Shown here piece by piece: positions 20,057 through 29,475 of a DNA stretch of 64,000 nucleotides. The stretch lies in assembly GCF_006874425.1 (NCBI RefSeq), contig NZ_VIJZ01000004.1:62001-126000 (forward strand). The letters are read 5' to 3'. Below the pieces are notes generated by a model, which saw only the letters and a program-made list of their open reading frames with translations, was not told where the DNA came from and searched no databases. Numbering within the stretch: position 1 is the first letter of the stretch; each line of letters starts with the position of its first letter. This stretch comes from Paenibacillus ottowii (GTDB taxonomy: Bacteria; Bacillota; Bacilli; Paenibacillales; Paenibacillaceae). The translations under genes and the position numbers were made by a program.

Positions 20057-20926
20057 ATGGCTAAAAGCAACCAACCTCAGCAAACCTTACCCCCACAGCA
20101 TCAGGAACAGCAACCGGGAATTGAGTCCAAAATGACACCTGCACCGCAATTTGAAAAACCAACTTACAAAGCGGCCGGCAAGCTCACTGGCAAAGTTGCT
20201 CTGATTACTGGTGGAGACAGTGGAATTGGACGGGCTGTAGCTGTCACATATGCCAAAGAAGGTGCGGATGTAGCCATCGTCTACTTGAATGAGCATAAGG
20301 ATGCGGAAGAAACCAAACGTCAAGTCGAACAGGAAGGACGCAAATGCGTGTTGATTCCTGGTGATATCGGTGATGACCAATTTGCCAAAAAAGCGGTGCA
20401 ACAGACGGTGAATGAATTGGGCAAGCTCGACATTCTCGTGAACAATGCAGCCGAGCAGCATCCACAGCAAAAGCTGGAGGATATCACGAAAGAACAGTTG
20501 GAGCGCACGTTCCGTACGAATATCTTCGGGATGTTTTTCCTGACACAAGCGGCATTGCCGCATTTGAAGAAAGGTAGTGCGATCGTCAATACAACGTCGA
20601 TTACCGCGTACGCGGGGAATAAGACACTCATTGATTATTCCTCCACCAAAGGGGCAATCACATCATTCACACGCTCCCTTTCGCTCAATTTGGCGGAACA
20701 AGGGATTCGGGTGAACGCTGTTGCCCCAGGGCCGATCTGGACGCCGTTAATCCCATCCACATTTGATGCCAAGACGGTTAGCGAATTTGGAGGAACACAG
20801 CCTATGAAGCGCCCGGGTCAGCCGGAGGAATTGGCGCCAGCTTATGTATACCTTGCTTCAGACGATTCGTCTTATGTAAGCGGGCAGGTTATTCATATCA
20901 ATGGCGGTGAAGTTGTAAACGGATAA
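20057..20926 (+). CDS. short-chain dehydrogenase/reductase, general stress protein 39-like
   Basis: The 289-residue NAD(P)-dependent oxidoreductase has the cofactor loop TGGDSGIGRAVA, the NNAAEQHP strand, a catalytic Ser in NTTSITAY and Tyr-x-x-x-Lys in YSSTKGA. A 45-residue Gln/Pro-rich N-terminal extension precedes the Rossmann fold, as in the YdaD/YhxC stress-protein branch. The ATG at 20057 follows gaagggag. The substrate is unknown. It sits alone between two terminators. Confidence 0.88.
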   Translation: MAKSNQPQQTLPPQHQEQQPGIESKMTPAPQFEKPTYKAAGKLTGKVALITGGDSGIGRAVAVTYAKEGADVAIVYLNEHKDAEETKRQVEQEGRKCVLIPGDIGDDQFAKKAVQQTVNELGKLDILVNNAAEQHPQQKLEDITKEQLERTFRTNIFGMFFLTQAALPHLKKGSAIVNTTSITAYAGNKTLIDYSSTKGAITSFTRSLSLNLAEQGIRVNAVAPGPIWTPLIPSTFDAKTVSEFGGTQPMKRPGQPEELAPAYVYLASDDSSYVSGQVIHINGGEVVNG

Positions 20927-20927
20927 G

Positions 20928-20971
20928 AGGCTGGAAAAGGTTGGGGCAGTATTACGCTCCAGCCTTTTTTC
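20928..20971 (+). terminator. terminator after the SDR gene
   Basis: The arms ggctgga and tccagcc are followed by six T, with a large loop. Confidence 0.7.
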
Positions 20972-21043
20972 TTTTCACAGTGGAACATAATGCAGGTAGC
21001 CTGTAGAATGAACTTAACTTACATATAAGGATGGGCTTATTTT

Positions 21044-22846
21044 ATGAAATCATTTCGTTTCAGGCTTACCCTGATCATGCTGATTTTGATTGGCGTATCT
21101 GTCCTGGCTGCCGGAATCACGATGGGACAAATTTTTAAAAATTCGAATATGAAGGTGCTAGAGGAGAACATGGGCCGAGAGATCGACCTGCTGCGCGCTA
21201 CCTTCCCGTTTGTGAATGCTGATGCCCTATCCAGTACGGATTATGTCTCCTATTATTCTCAGAAGGCGAAGGAAATTGCCCGTTTGACCGATTCGCGAGT
21301 GACCTTCATTCGTAAGGACGGTACGGTGGTAGGGGATTCGTTAAGCGATCCACGCAAGATGGAAAACCATGCATCACGTGAAGAAATACGGCAAGCTGCG
21401 TCGGAGGGAATCGGTCGGACGATACGTTACAGCGAAACGTTGCAACGAAACATGCTATACGTCGCTGAGCCTGTCGTATCGGACAAGGGCTTTGACGGAT
21501 ATATCCGTTTGTCCATGAGTCTGAAAGCGGTGGAGGAAGGAATGCAGCGAGGCTGGACGGCGATCGGGATTGGTCTTGTGTTGCTCTTTATCGCGGCTGG
21601 TCTGGTGAGCTATCGTATTGCTCGCAGCCTTACCTCGCCCATTGAACATATCACAGGGGTAGCCAACCGTATTTCAGGTTTGGATTATGACGCAAGGGTC
21701 GGTATACAGCGTCGGGATGAGGTAGGGCAACTTGGTGAAGCCATTAATCGCATGGCCGACAGTCTCCAAAACCAAATGAAAACGATACGCGACAATGAGG
21801 ATCTCCTTCAGAGTGTCATGAGTAATATGACAGGCGGGATTCTGATGATTGATGCTCGTGAGTGTATTGCGCTCGTAAACCGTGAGTCTGAACGAATGCT
21901 CGGCGTTGTAGGCAAGCGGGTGACGGACAAGCCGTACCATGAGCTGAAAAAGCACTATGAGCTCACAAAGCTAATTGAGGGCAGTATACAAAGCCGAGAA
22001 AGACTGCATGGTGAGGTGCATTTGTACAATCCTGAGGAACGACTCGTGTTGCTGGATGGTGTCCCTATGTATGAGGATGAAGGGGGATACCGGGGGATGT
22101 TGTTCCTTTTGCAGGATATTACAGCGATTCGGCGGCTGGAAAATATGCGAAGCGAATTTGTGGCAAACGTTTCTCATGAGTTAAAAACACCGATTGCCGC
22201 AGTCAAGGGTTTTGCCGAGACCTTGCTTGGTGGCGGGGTTAAAGATGAGGAAACAGCCCGTTCCTTTTTACAAATTATATATGATGAAAGCGAACGACTG
22301 AATCGACTGATCGGCGATATTTTGGAGCTTTCCAAAATCGAGTCCAAGCGGTCCCCGCTGGATTGCTCTCCGATTCATATCTCGTCTTTCATAGAATCGC
22401 TGCTGGAAAAACTGAACAATGTAGCTGCCAAAAAAAGAATTACCCTGCACATGGATATCCCGGATGAACTGTTTATGGAGGCAGATGAAGATAAGCTTCA
22501 GCAGATTTTCCTGAACCTTTTGTCGAATGGCATTAACTATACTCTTGATGGCGGTAAAGTAAAGATCAAAGTTATAACGTTGCAGCGGGACAATGAGACG
22601 GAAAAGGTCGTATTTACAGTCAGTGATACGGGCATTGGAATACCGAAGAAGGATTTGCCACGTATCTTTGAGCGCTTTTACCGGGTGGACAAAGGACGCT
22701 CTCGCAACTCGGGCGGAACGGGGTTGGGATTATCGATCGTCAAGCACTTGGTCGATTTGCATCATGGGACACTCTCAGTGGAAAGCGAGCTTGGTCTAGG
22801 CACTACATTTACAGTTGAATTACCGTTATTGCAACAGGAAGAATGA
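21044..22846 (+). CDS. phoR: sensor histidine kinase PhoR
   Basis: PhoR is the membrane kinase of the phosphate-starvation two-component system. The 600-residue protein has a membrane helix at residues 5-28, an extracytoplasmic sensing segment, a second helix near 173-192, a HAMP linker and a PAS domain (about 255-360). The dimerisation helix carries the phospho-accepting His near residue 378 (FVANVSHELKTP). An ATPase domain follows with NLLSNGINYT, DTGIGIPKKDLPRIFERFY and GGTGLGLSIVK. It precedes phoP, whereas in B. subtilis phoP comes first. The role is assigned from domain order and the pho neighbourhood. Confidence 0.88.
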   Translation: MKSFRFRLTLIMLILIGVSVLAAGITMGQIFKNSNMKVLEENMGREIDLLRATFPFVNADALSSTDYVSYYSQKAKEIARLTDSRVTFIRKDGTVVGDSLSDPRKMENHASREEIRQAASEGIGRTIRYSETLQRNMLYVAEPVVSDKGFDGYIRLSMSLKAVEEGMQRGWTAIGIGLVLLFIAAGLVSYRIARSLTSPIEHITGVANRISGLDYDARVGIQRRDEVGQLGEAINRMADSLQNQMKTIRDNEDLLQSVMSNMTGGILMIDARECIALVNRESERMLGVVGKRVTDKPYHELKKHYELTKLIEGSIQSRERLHGEVHLYNPEERLVLLDGVPMYEDEGGYRGMLFLLQDITAIRRLENMRSEFVANVSHELKTPIAAVKGFAETLLGGGVKDEETARSFLQIIYDESERLNRLIGDILELSKIESKRSPLDCSPIHISSFIESLLEKLNNVAAKKRITLHMDIPDELFMEADEDKLQQIFLNLLSNGINYTLDGGKVKIKVITLQRDNETEKVVFTVSDTGIGIPKKDLPRIFERFYRVDKGRSRNSGGTGLGLSIVKHLVDLHHGTLSVESELGLGTTFTVELPLLQQEE

Positions 22847-22849
22847 ACT

Positions 22850-22890
22850 ATAACATTTTTTACATTGTGTTAACAATGCCGTGATAAAAT
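22850..22890 (+). promoter_or_regulatory. PhoP-box-like repeats and -10 of phoP
   Basis: TTTACA at 22859 and TTAACA at 22870 are 11 bp apart, with a looser ATAACA at 22850. TAAAAT starts at 22885, 15 nt after the start of the last repeat. This suggests that phoP has its own autoregulated promoter behind phoR. Confidence 0.65.
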
Positions 22891-22974
22891 AAACGGGTAT
22901 CGCATGAGTATGGAAAAGATTTGAGGATTTTGACCAATGCGCCTTTAACAGGTAAACAGGAGATGAAGTTATTA

Positions 22975-23706
22975 ATGGGACAACGTTTGCTGGTTATTGA
23001 GGATGAACCCACGCTTGCCAGATTGCTATCTTACAATTTAATACAAGAAGGTTTCGAAGTGGATACCGAGGATCATGGCACTGCTGGATTTGAAAGAGCC
23101 TCCAGAGAATCCTACGATTTGATCCTGCTGGATCTGATGCTGCCGGGAATGAACGGACTGGACATTCTGAGCAGACTTCGCCATCAGGGTCTGACGACAC
23201 CTATCATTATTCTAACCGCTAAAAACGGAGAGGCTGAGGTTGTCCAAGGCTTGAAGTCAGGTGCTGATGACTACATTACCAAACCTTTTGGCGTTTCTGA
23301 GCTGCTGGCCCGCGTAACGGCTGTGCTGCGAAGAACATCCGGAGGGGATGAGGGAGTGTTGACTGAACAGAAGGATGGCTCCAAAATCCAACTGGGCGAG
23401 CTGGAAATCTACCCTGAGAAATATGAAGTTATTCTTGGAGGTCAATCCATTAGCTTAAGACCGAAGGAATTTGAGGTATTACTTTATTTGTCCCGCAAGC
23501 CGGGTGTGGTCCTGACTCGGGATGATCTCATGAATGCCGTGTGGGGCTTTGACTACATTGGCGGTCAACGAACTGTGGATGTACACGTCAGTTCCTTACG
23601 CAAAAAACTGGAGCTTGATCCCGATTCAGTTCATATTGATTCGATCCGCGGAGTGGGATACAAGCTGGTTGTAAATAAAAAAAGAAGCGCTTCTCATTTG
23701 TTATAA
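22975..23706 (+). CDS. phoP: response regulator PhoP (OmpR family)
   Basis: PhoP binds Pho boxes when phosphorylated by PhoR. The 243-residue protein has a receiver domain with the acidic pocket at Glu9-Asp10, phospho-acceptor Asp53 (LLDLMLPGM), Thr81 and Lys103, then an OmpR-type winged helix (RPKEFEVLLYLSRKPG ... GYKLV). The ATG at 22975 follows caggag. TTG at 22921 and ATG at 22962 are alternative in-frame starts, the latter overlapping that caggag motif. The gene end overlaps its terminator stem. Confidence 0.9.
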   Translation: MGQRLLVIEDEPTLARLLSYNLIQEGFEVDTEDHGTAGFERASRESYDLILLDLMLPGMNGLDILSRLRHQGLTTPIIILTAKNGEAEVVQGLKSGADDYITKPFGVSELLARVTAVLRRTSGGDEGVLTEQKDGSKIQLGELEIYPEKYEVILGGQSISLRPKEFEVLLYLSRKPGVVLTRDDLMNAVWGFDYIGGQRTVDVHVSSLRKKLELDPDSVHIDSIRGVGYKLVVNKKRSASHLL

Positions 23707-23721
23707 ATGAGGAGCGTTTTT
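23687..23721 (+). terminator. terminator of phoP, overlapping the gene end
   Basis: The stem cgcttctcattt / aaatgaggagcg spans the stop codon and is followed by five T. Confidence 0.8.
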
Positions 23722-23765
23722 CTTTTTCCCAGCAGTATCAGCGACTTTTATGTCCATTTTGTGAT

Positions 23766-23819
23766 TTTACATTCTGTTAACGAAAATAACCGTTAAAATC
23801 AACAAATGACCGATATGAT
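23766..23819 (+). promoter_or_regulatory. PhoP-box-like array upstream of the CBS/MCP-like gene
   Basis: TTTACA (23766), TTAACG (23777) and TCAACA (23799) fall on an 11-bp grid with one degenerate step at 23788. TATGAT begins at 23814, 15 nt after the start of the last repeat. Confidence 0.65.
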
Positions 23820-23863
23820 GTTCCCGTCACTTCAAGTAGTAAAAAAAAGGGGACTGCAGAACG

Positions 23864-24988
23864 ATGATAACGGAACCAAAGACCCAGATGAGTTCCACTG
23901 CCGTGATTGAACGTGAAGCGTTCAAACCGATTACCACCTATGTGCCATATCGGGAGGTGCCGATCATTGGCACGGATATGTCTTGCAAAGAGCTGCTAGC
24001 GCTCATGAAAGCACAGGAAGATATCCCCTGTGTCATCGTCGTGGATAAAAATGATTTTCCTTTGGGCATTATCATGAGAGATGCATATAACCGTCATTTT
24101 ACAGGCAGGTTTGCGGCGGCGTTGTTTTATGACAGACCGGCTTCCCTATTTGCCGATCCCAATACATTAATTGTGGATCTGAAAAGTCCGGCGGCGGAAA
24201 TTGTGGAACAGGCGATGATGCGTGAAGATCAGCGTTTTTATGATTGTTTATTGATTAAGGAAGGGACAAGATTACTCGGTGTACTCACCATCCGGGATAT
24301 CCTATCTGTTGTTCAGCGTATGCAAAGAGAAGCAGACGAAGACCGAACCGATGTAATTCGGCATAGCTATGACGGAGTTCAGCGCATTCGGACGACAGTT
24401 CTGGATGCAGCGAAAGAGGCTGATGACAGTATGCAGCTAACCCGCTCAATGAGTGAATTATCCCGCCGTGGTAAAGGGGAGCTGGAGGATGTTCTGCTTT
24501 CTTATCATGCAGTGACGGAACAAATGAAGCGCCAGCATGAGCAGATGACGGCGCTAACCCAATCGCTGAATGATATAGCGGGGATGGCTTCATCCATTCG
24601 TGCACTGGCGGATCACAGTGGACTGCTGGCGATCAACGCCTCCATTGAAGCGGCCCATGCTGGCGAACACGGGCGTAGTTTTCAGATTGTGTCTCAAGAA
24701 GTTCGAAATATGTCACTCCAGACGAAAGCTTTTTCTGTACAGATTACAAGCTTACTCACTCATATCGAGCAAATGCTGCGTGACACCGCTGAACTGACAG
24801 ATACGAGTTTGCAGCAGATTCACATAGGCTCTAAATATATATCTGCTGGAACTCAAACATTTGCCAAGTTATTACAGGCAGTTGGCGAAATAGAGGCTAA
24901 GAACAGCGAAATGTCTCGTTCTGCAGCAGAAGCAGCCTTGAATGCAGCCGGAATTGCACAGGAGCTTGAGCTTATGCTGAGTTCTTGA
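23864..24988 (+). CDS. soluble CBS-domain / methyl-accepting chemotaxis-type signalling protein
   Basis: The 374-residue protein has no membrane helix or signal peptide. Residues 35-155 form a CBS pair (VPIIGTDMSCKELLALMK, then RLLGVLTIRDIL), a module that usually binds adenine nucleotides. From about residue 165 a long coiled coil follows, with the receptor hairpin tip (ALADHSGLLAINASIEAAHAG, key residues Leu-Ala-Ile-Asn-Ala-Ser-Ile-Glu-Ala) that contacts CheA/CheW. It lies between phoP and pstB and has a PhoP-box-like promoter. The inferred role is cytoplasmic signalling during phosphate limitation, perhaps taxis. No enzyme activity is suggested. Confidence 0.8.
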   Translation: MITEPKTQMSSTAVIEREAFKPITTYVPYREVPIIGTDMSCKELLALMKAQEDIPCVIVVDKNDFPLGIIMRDAYNRHFTGRFAAALFYDRPASLFADPNTLIVDLKSPAAEIVEQAMMREDQRFYDCLLIKEGTRLLGVLTIRDILSVVQRMQREADEDRTDVIRHSYDGVQRIRTTVLDAAKEADDSMQLTRSMSELSRRGKGELEDVLLSYHAVTEQMKRQHEQMTALTQSLNDIAGMASSIRALADHSGLLAINASIEAAHAGEHGRSFQIVSQEVRNMSLQTKAFSVQITSLLTHIEQMLRDTAELTDTSLQQIHIGSKYISAGTQTFAKLLQAVGEIEAKNSEMSRSAAEAALNAAGIAQELELMLSS

Positions 24989-24992
24989 TCAT

Positions 24993-25046
24993 TTTACATA
25001 CCGTTTACAAATCCACCACACTGAATTTACACACAGCTTATATAAT
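24993..25046 (+). promoter_or_regulatory. PhoP-box array of the second pstB
   Basis: Three exact TTTACA hexamers at 24993, 25004 and 25026 lie on an 11-bp grid. A perfect TATAAT starts at 25041, 15 nt after the start of the last one. It is the clearest Pho box in the window. Confidence 0.8.
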
Positions 25047-25115
25047 CTTCATATTGTGCAAATCAGGTGCAATGCTTGAGGACCATAACTGCAACACGAA
25101 GGAGATCATAAATCC

Positions 25116-25874
25116 ATGAATGATTCCGTAATCCGGATTGATAAGCTGAATTTGTATTATGAAAAATTCCACGCGCTGAAACATATAAACCTGGATATTC
25201 CTGAAAAAACAGTAACAGCCTTCATCGGCCCCTCCGGCTGCGGCAAATCAACTTTGCTGCGTACCCTGAACCGGATGAATGACATGATACCGGGAACGCG
25301 TATTGAAGGCACTGTGAGCATCGCAGGTCAGGATATATATGGCGATACCATGGAAGTAGAAATGCTGCGTAAACAGGTGGGCATGGTCTTTCAACAGCCT
25401 AACCCGTTTCCCAAATCCATTTATGATAACGTGGCCTACGGCCCGCGTTTGCATGGAATTCGGCAAAAGGACAAGTTAGATGAGCTGGTGGAGCAAAGTC
25501 TGCGGCAAGCAGCACTGTGGGAAGAGGTTAAAAATTTCCTGAAGCGTTCTGCTCTCAGCTTGTCCGGCGGACAGCAACAACGACTATGCATTGCCCGGGC
25601 GCTTGCTGTACAGCCTGACATTTTACTTATGGACGAGGCGACATCTGCGCTGGACCCGATTTCAACAATGAAGATTGAAGAACTGGTTCAAGAATTAAGA
25701 GACACGTATACCATCGTTATGGTGACGCATAACATGCATCAGGCAGCGCGTGTGTCCGGTCGAACTGCGTTCTTTTTGAATGGGGTTGTAGTGGAGTCAG
25801 CGGATACAGAGACGATGTTTTCCACGCCACAAGACTCACGTACGGAAGATTATATTTCCGGCCGTTTTGGCTAA
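25116..25874 (+). CDS. pstB: phosphate ABC transporter ATP-binding protein PstB (second copy)
   Basis: This 252-residue ATPase has Walker [10 protein letters not shown], signature LSGGQQQRL, Walker [13 protein letters not shown] (Ala where the first copy has Pro) and [12 protein letters not shown]. It is closely similar to the copy at 10770 but has the standard short N-terminus. No permease genes adjoin it; it is followed by phoU. It may serve the distant PstCA or act with PhoU in phosphate signalling. The ATG follows aaggagatc, and the promoter has the best Pho box here. Confidence 0.93.
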   Translation: MNDSVIRIDKLNLYYEKFHALKHINLDIPEKTVTAFIGPSGCGKSTLLRTLNRMNDMIPGTRIEGTVSIAGQDIYGDTMEVEMLRKQVGMVFQQPNPFPKSIYDNVAYGPRLHGIRQKDKLDELVEQSLRQAALWEEVKNFLKRSALSLSGGQQQRLCIARALAVQPDILLMDEATSALDPISTMKIEELVQELRDTYTIVMVTHNMHQAARVSGRTAFFLNGVVVESADTETMFSTPQDSRTEDYISGRFG

Positions 25875-25914
25875 AGCCAACCTGATGATTATGAGGAGAA
25901 GGGGTGACTTCGAA

Positions 25915-26574
25915 ATGATTCGTAGAAAAGGTTTTGATGAAGGATTAGAAGAACTGAGAGCCGTACTGCGCGAAATGGGTGCACACGTTTCGAAGGCGCT
26001 CGATCAGGCTATTGAATGTTTGCAAACCAAAAATACAGAAATGGCCCAGCAGGTGGTCAAAAATGATGCATCCCTTAATACAATGGAAGAAAATATTCTG
26101 GATATGGGCTCCAAGCTCATTATTACCCAGCAGCCAGTAGCGAAGGATTTACGCCGGATCATTGTTGCATTTAAAATTTCCAGTGATTTGGAACGTATGG
26201 GCGATCTGGCACTCGATATTGCCAAGGTCACACTTCGCTTGGAAGGACAGCAGATGATCAAGCCGCTGGTCGATATTCCACACATGGCTTCCATTGTTAA
26301 AGAAATGATTGACGATGCGATCAAATCCTATTTGGATGAAAATACGGATCTGGCTTACAAAATGGCCAAAGAGGATGATCGTGTGGATTCCATGTACAGC
26401 CATATGATCAGTGATCTATACGCTTTTATGGTAGAAAAGCCAGCAGAGGCTTCACAGGCCATGCTGCAATTGCTTGTAGGACGATACATTGAACGTATTG
26501 GCGACCATGCTACGAATATCGGTGAAAGCACTGTATATCTCGTGACCGGAGAGAGACCAGATTTAAACCAGTAG
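25915..26574 (+). CDS. phoU: phosphate signalling regulator PhoU
   Basis: PhoU restrains the PhoR-Pst system when phosphate is plentiful. The 219-residue protein is two three-helix bundles, each with the metal-binding pattern (KDLRRIIVAFKISSDLERMGDLA and VGRYIERIGDHATNIGE; key residues Glu/Asp-Arg-x-Gly-Asp). The ATG at 25915 follows aggagaagggg; upstream ATGs in frame overlap the pstB end and are less likely. Co-transcribed with the second pstB. Confidence 0.95.
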   Translation: MIRRKGFDEGLEELRAVLREMGAHVSKALDQAIECLQTKNTEMAQQVVKNDASLNTMEENILDMGSKLIITQQPVAKDLRRIIVAFKISSDLERMGDLALDIAKVTLRLEGQQMIKPLVDIPHMASIVKEMIDDAIKSYLDENTDLAYKMAKEDDRVDSMYSHMISDLYAFMVEKPAEASQAMLQLLVGRYIERIGDHATNIGESTVYLVTGERPDLNQ

Positions 26575-26590
26575 AGCTATGGGTATATAG

Positions 26591-26659
26591 CGGTTGTTTC
26601 CAACCCAGACTTGTCTTTGAGTAAAAGGCAAATTGGGCCAGGAAACAGCCGTTTTTTTC
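26591..26659 (+). terminator. terminator after phoU
   Basis: The arms cggttgtttcc and ggaaacagccg enclose a long loop and are followed by seven T. Confidence 0.75.
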
Positions 26660-26749
26660 TGAAAAAGAGTCTTGTATGTTAAGATAGGAAGAGGAATGTG
26701 TAAAACGTAAGAACGTTACGAATGCATTGATGAACTTGCGAGGTGCGAA

Positions 26750-29404
26750 ATGGATAAACTCATGCTTATAGATGGTAACAGTATTATATACCGGGCGTTT
26801 TTTGCTATGCCGCCGTTGACGAATTCAAGCGGACAACAGACGAACGCGGTGTATGGATTTACGACGATGTTATTACGGCTGTTGGAGGAGCACAAACCAA
26901 CTCATATTTTGGTTGCCTTTGATGCTGGTAAAATTACGTTTCGCCATCAAGGATACGAGGATTACAAAGGTGGACGGGAGAAAACACCGCCGGAGCTGTC
27001 CCAGCAATTTCCGCTGCTGAAAGAGCTATTGACCGCCTTTGGTATTGCCCAATTTGAACTGGATGGCTATGAGGCAGACGATATTATAGGCACCCTGTCC
27101 AAAACAGCGGACGAAGCGGGCTTCAATGTGCTGGTTGTGACTGGCGACAAGGATATGCTTCAATTGGCTTCAGATCATGTCACGGTCGGCTTGACCCGCA
27201 AAGGGGTTACCGAGGTGGAAACGTATGGACCTGAACAAATTCAGGAACGTTACGGGTTGAAGCCGCTACAAATCATCGACCTTAAGGGTCTGATGGGCGA
27301 TACGTCGGATAACATTCCTGGTATTCCGGGCGTGGGTGAGAAAACAGCGCTCAAGCTGCTGCATCAATATGGTTCAGTCGAAGAGGTGCTGGCGCACACG
27401 GATGAGCTGAAGGGTAAAATGAAAGAACGCGTGGAGACACATGCTGACGATGCGCGAATGAGCAAGGAATTGGCGACAATTTATCGGGATGTAACGTTGG
27501 ACAAGCAGCTGAAAGATGTGGTCTTCAGCGGACTGCAGGCAGAGACGGCGGGACCTGCTCTGGCGAAGCTGGAGTTCAAATCCCTGCTGGATCGTTTATC
27601 CTTATCGGGCGAAGTCGGCAGTACTGGAGTCGGCGTAGAGGAAGCCGCAGCAGATGTGACTGTGCTGGATGAAGAGCGGATTAGCGAATTGGTAGAAGTG
27701 CTGAATAACGTAGATGTGCTGCATGTGGAGACGCATGGTGATAACCCGCATCATGCTGAAATTGTAGGTCTGGTATTTGCTGCAACGGGACGACAGTTTT
27801 TTATTACACTGGATGTTCTGCAAAGCGATGCAGCTATCCCAATTCGCGCATGGCTTGCAGATTCTGAACGCAAAAAACGCGGTCATGATCTGCATCGTAC
27901 GGACTTGGCTTTACACTGGCATGGAATTGAGTTTGCGGGCGCCGAGTTTGATGTGCAATTGGCCGGATACTTACTCGACCCGACAGATGCGAATCAGACA
28001 TTGAGTGGGCTGGCAGCCAAGTATGGCTTGTCTTCAATTCGTCCAGACGACGAAGTGTTCGGCAAAGGAGCTAAATATAAAGTTCCTGACGTGGATGTAC
28101 TATCCGATCATGTAGCGCGTAAGGCAGCGGTGATCGAAGCATTGGTACCTGTGCAGCAGGCGGAGCTGGAAAAGACGGAAATGCACAAGCTGTTCCATGA
28201 GCTGGAGATGCCTTTATCCCGCATTCTGGCGGATATGGAGAAGCAGGGTATTTTGGTGAATGTAGAGGAACTGCGCGCTTTGGGTAAAGAATTCGAAGCC
28301 CAGATTGCAACCTTGGTGGGTGAGATTTACAGCATTGCAGGGGTAGAGTTCAATCTTAATTCGCCTAAGCAGTTGGGTGAGATTTTGTTCGATAAACTGG
28401 GTTTGCCTGTTATTAAAAAGACAAAAACCGGTTATTCGACTGATGCAGAGGTGCTGGAAAAGCTTGCTCCATATCATGATATTGTGCAAAACATTTTGCA
28501 GTACCGCACCATTGCCAAACTCCAATCGACGTATGTCGAAGGATTGCTTAAAGAAATCTCGGAAAAGACAGGTAAAGTGCATACGTATTTCCGGCAGACG
28601 GTTGCGGCCACTGGACGCTTGAGCAGTCAATTTCCAAATTTGCAGAATATCCCGATTCGCCTTGAAGAAGGACGAAAAATCCGTAAAGTATTTGTGCCCT
28701 CGGAACCAGGCTGGTCGATTTTGGCGGCAGACTATTCACAAATCGAGCTGCGTGTGCTGGCTGATATTTCGGATGATGAGCGTTTGAAAGAGGCTTTTGT
28801 CCATGACATGGACATCCATACCAAGACTGCATCCGATGTGTTTGGTGTACCGGCTGAAGAGGTAGACTCCAATATGCGACGCTCTGCCAAGGCGGTCAAC
28901 TTTGGGATTGTTTACGGGATTAGCGACTATGGTCTATCGCAAAATTTGAATATTACGCGGAAGGAAGCAGCTCGCTTTATCGATCAGTATTTCGACGTGT
29001 TCCAAGGTGTGCGTCGTTACATGGATGATATCGTGAAGGATGCGAAGAGAGATGGATACGTAAAAACGCTGCTGGAGCGCAGACGATATTTGCCAGAGAT
29101 TAACGCTAGCAATTTCAACCAGCGCTCGTTCGCCGAGCGTACTGCGATGAATACGCCGATTCAAGGAACCGCAGCCGATATTATCAAGTTGGCCATGGTG
29201 CAGATGGATGCAGCGCTGCGTGAACGCAATCTTCGAAGCCGTATGCTGCTGCAAGTGCATGATGAGCTTGTATTCGAGGTTCCGCCAGAGGAAATGGAAA
29301 CGATGAAAGAACTTGTCCCGGCTACCATGGAGGCTGCATTAAAGCTGGCTGTGCCGCTTAAAGCGGAGGTAAGCTATGGCAGCAATTGGTATGAGGCCAA
29401 GTAA
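26750..29404 (+). CDS. polA: DNA polymerase I
   Basis: Pol I fills repair gaps and removes RNA primers. The 884-residue protein has the 5'-3' nuclease domain (residues 1-290: GNSIIYRAFFA, GYEADDIIGT, TGDKDMLQL, GLMGDTSDNIPG), a central 3'-5' exonuclease-like domain, and the family-A polymerase (AADYSQIELRVLADIS, RRSAKAVNFGIVYGIS, LLQVHDELVFEVP). The exonuclease domain lacks the DxE motif (LHVETHG in its place), so proofreading is probably lost, as in other Bacillales. The ATG follows gaggtgcg; it begins the polA-mutM-ytaF-coaE block. Confidence 0.96.
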   Translation: MDKLMLIDGNSIIYRAFFAMPPLTNSSGQQTNAVYGFTTMLLRLLEEHKPTHILVAFDAGKITFRHQGYEDYKGGREKTPPELSQQFPLLKELLTAFGIAQFELDGYEADDIIGTLSKTADEAGFNVLVVTGDKDMLQLASDHVTVGLTRKGVTEVETYGPEQIQERYGLKPLQIIDLKGLMGDTSDNIPGIPGVGEKTALKLLHQYGSVEEVLAHTDELKGKMKERVETHADDARMSKELATIYRDVTLDKQLKDVVFSGLQAETAGPALAKLEFKSLLDRLSLSGEVGSTGVGVEEAAADVTVLDEERISELVEVLNNVDVLHVETHGDNPHHAEIVGLVFAATGRQFFITLDVLQSDAAIPIRAWLADSERKKRGHDLHRTDLALHWHGIEFAGAEFDVQLAGYLLDPTDANQTLSGLAAKYGLSSIRPDDEVFGKGAKYKVPDVDVLSDHVARKAAVIEALVPVQQAELEKTEMHKLFHELEMPLSRILADMEKQGILVNVEELRALGKEFEAQIATLVGEIYSIAGVEFNLNSPKQLGEILFDKLGLPVIKKTKTGYSTDAEVLEKLAPYHDIVQNILQYRTIAKLQSTYVEGLLKEISEKTGKVHTYFRQTVAATGRLSSQFPNLQNIPIRLEEGRKIRKVFVPSEPGWSILAADYSQIELRVLADISDDERLKEAFVHDMDIHTKTASDVFGVPAEEVDSNMRRSAKAVNFGIVYGISDYGLSQNLNITRKEAARFIDQYFDVFQGVRRYMDDIVKDAKRDGYVKTLLERRRYLPEINASNFNQRSFAERTAMNTPIQGTAADIIKLAMVQMDAALRERNLRSRMLLQVHDELVFEVPPEEMETMKELVPATMEAALKLAVPLKAEVSYGSNWYEAK

Positions 29405-29475
29405 GATATTTCAATAAGCAGTTAGTCCCAATTTGACGTTGCTTCCGTTATAATATAGGGTGAGGTGAAGACATC

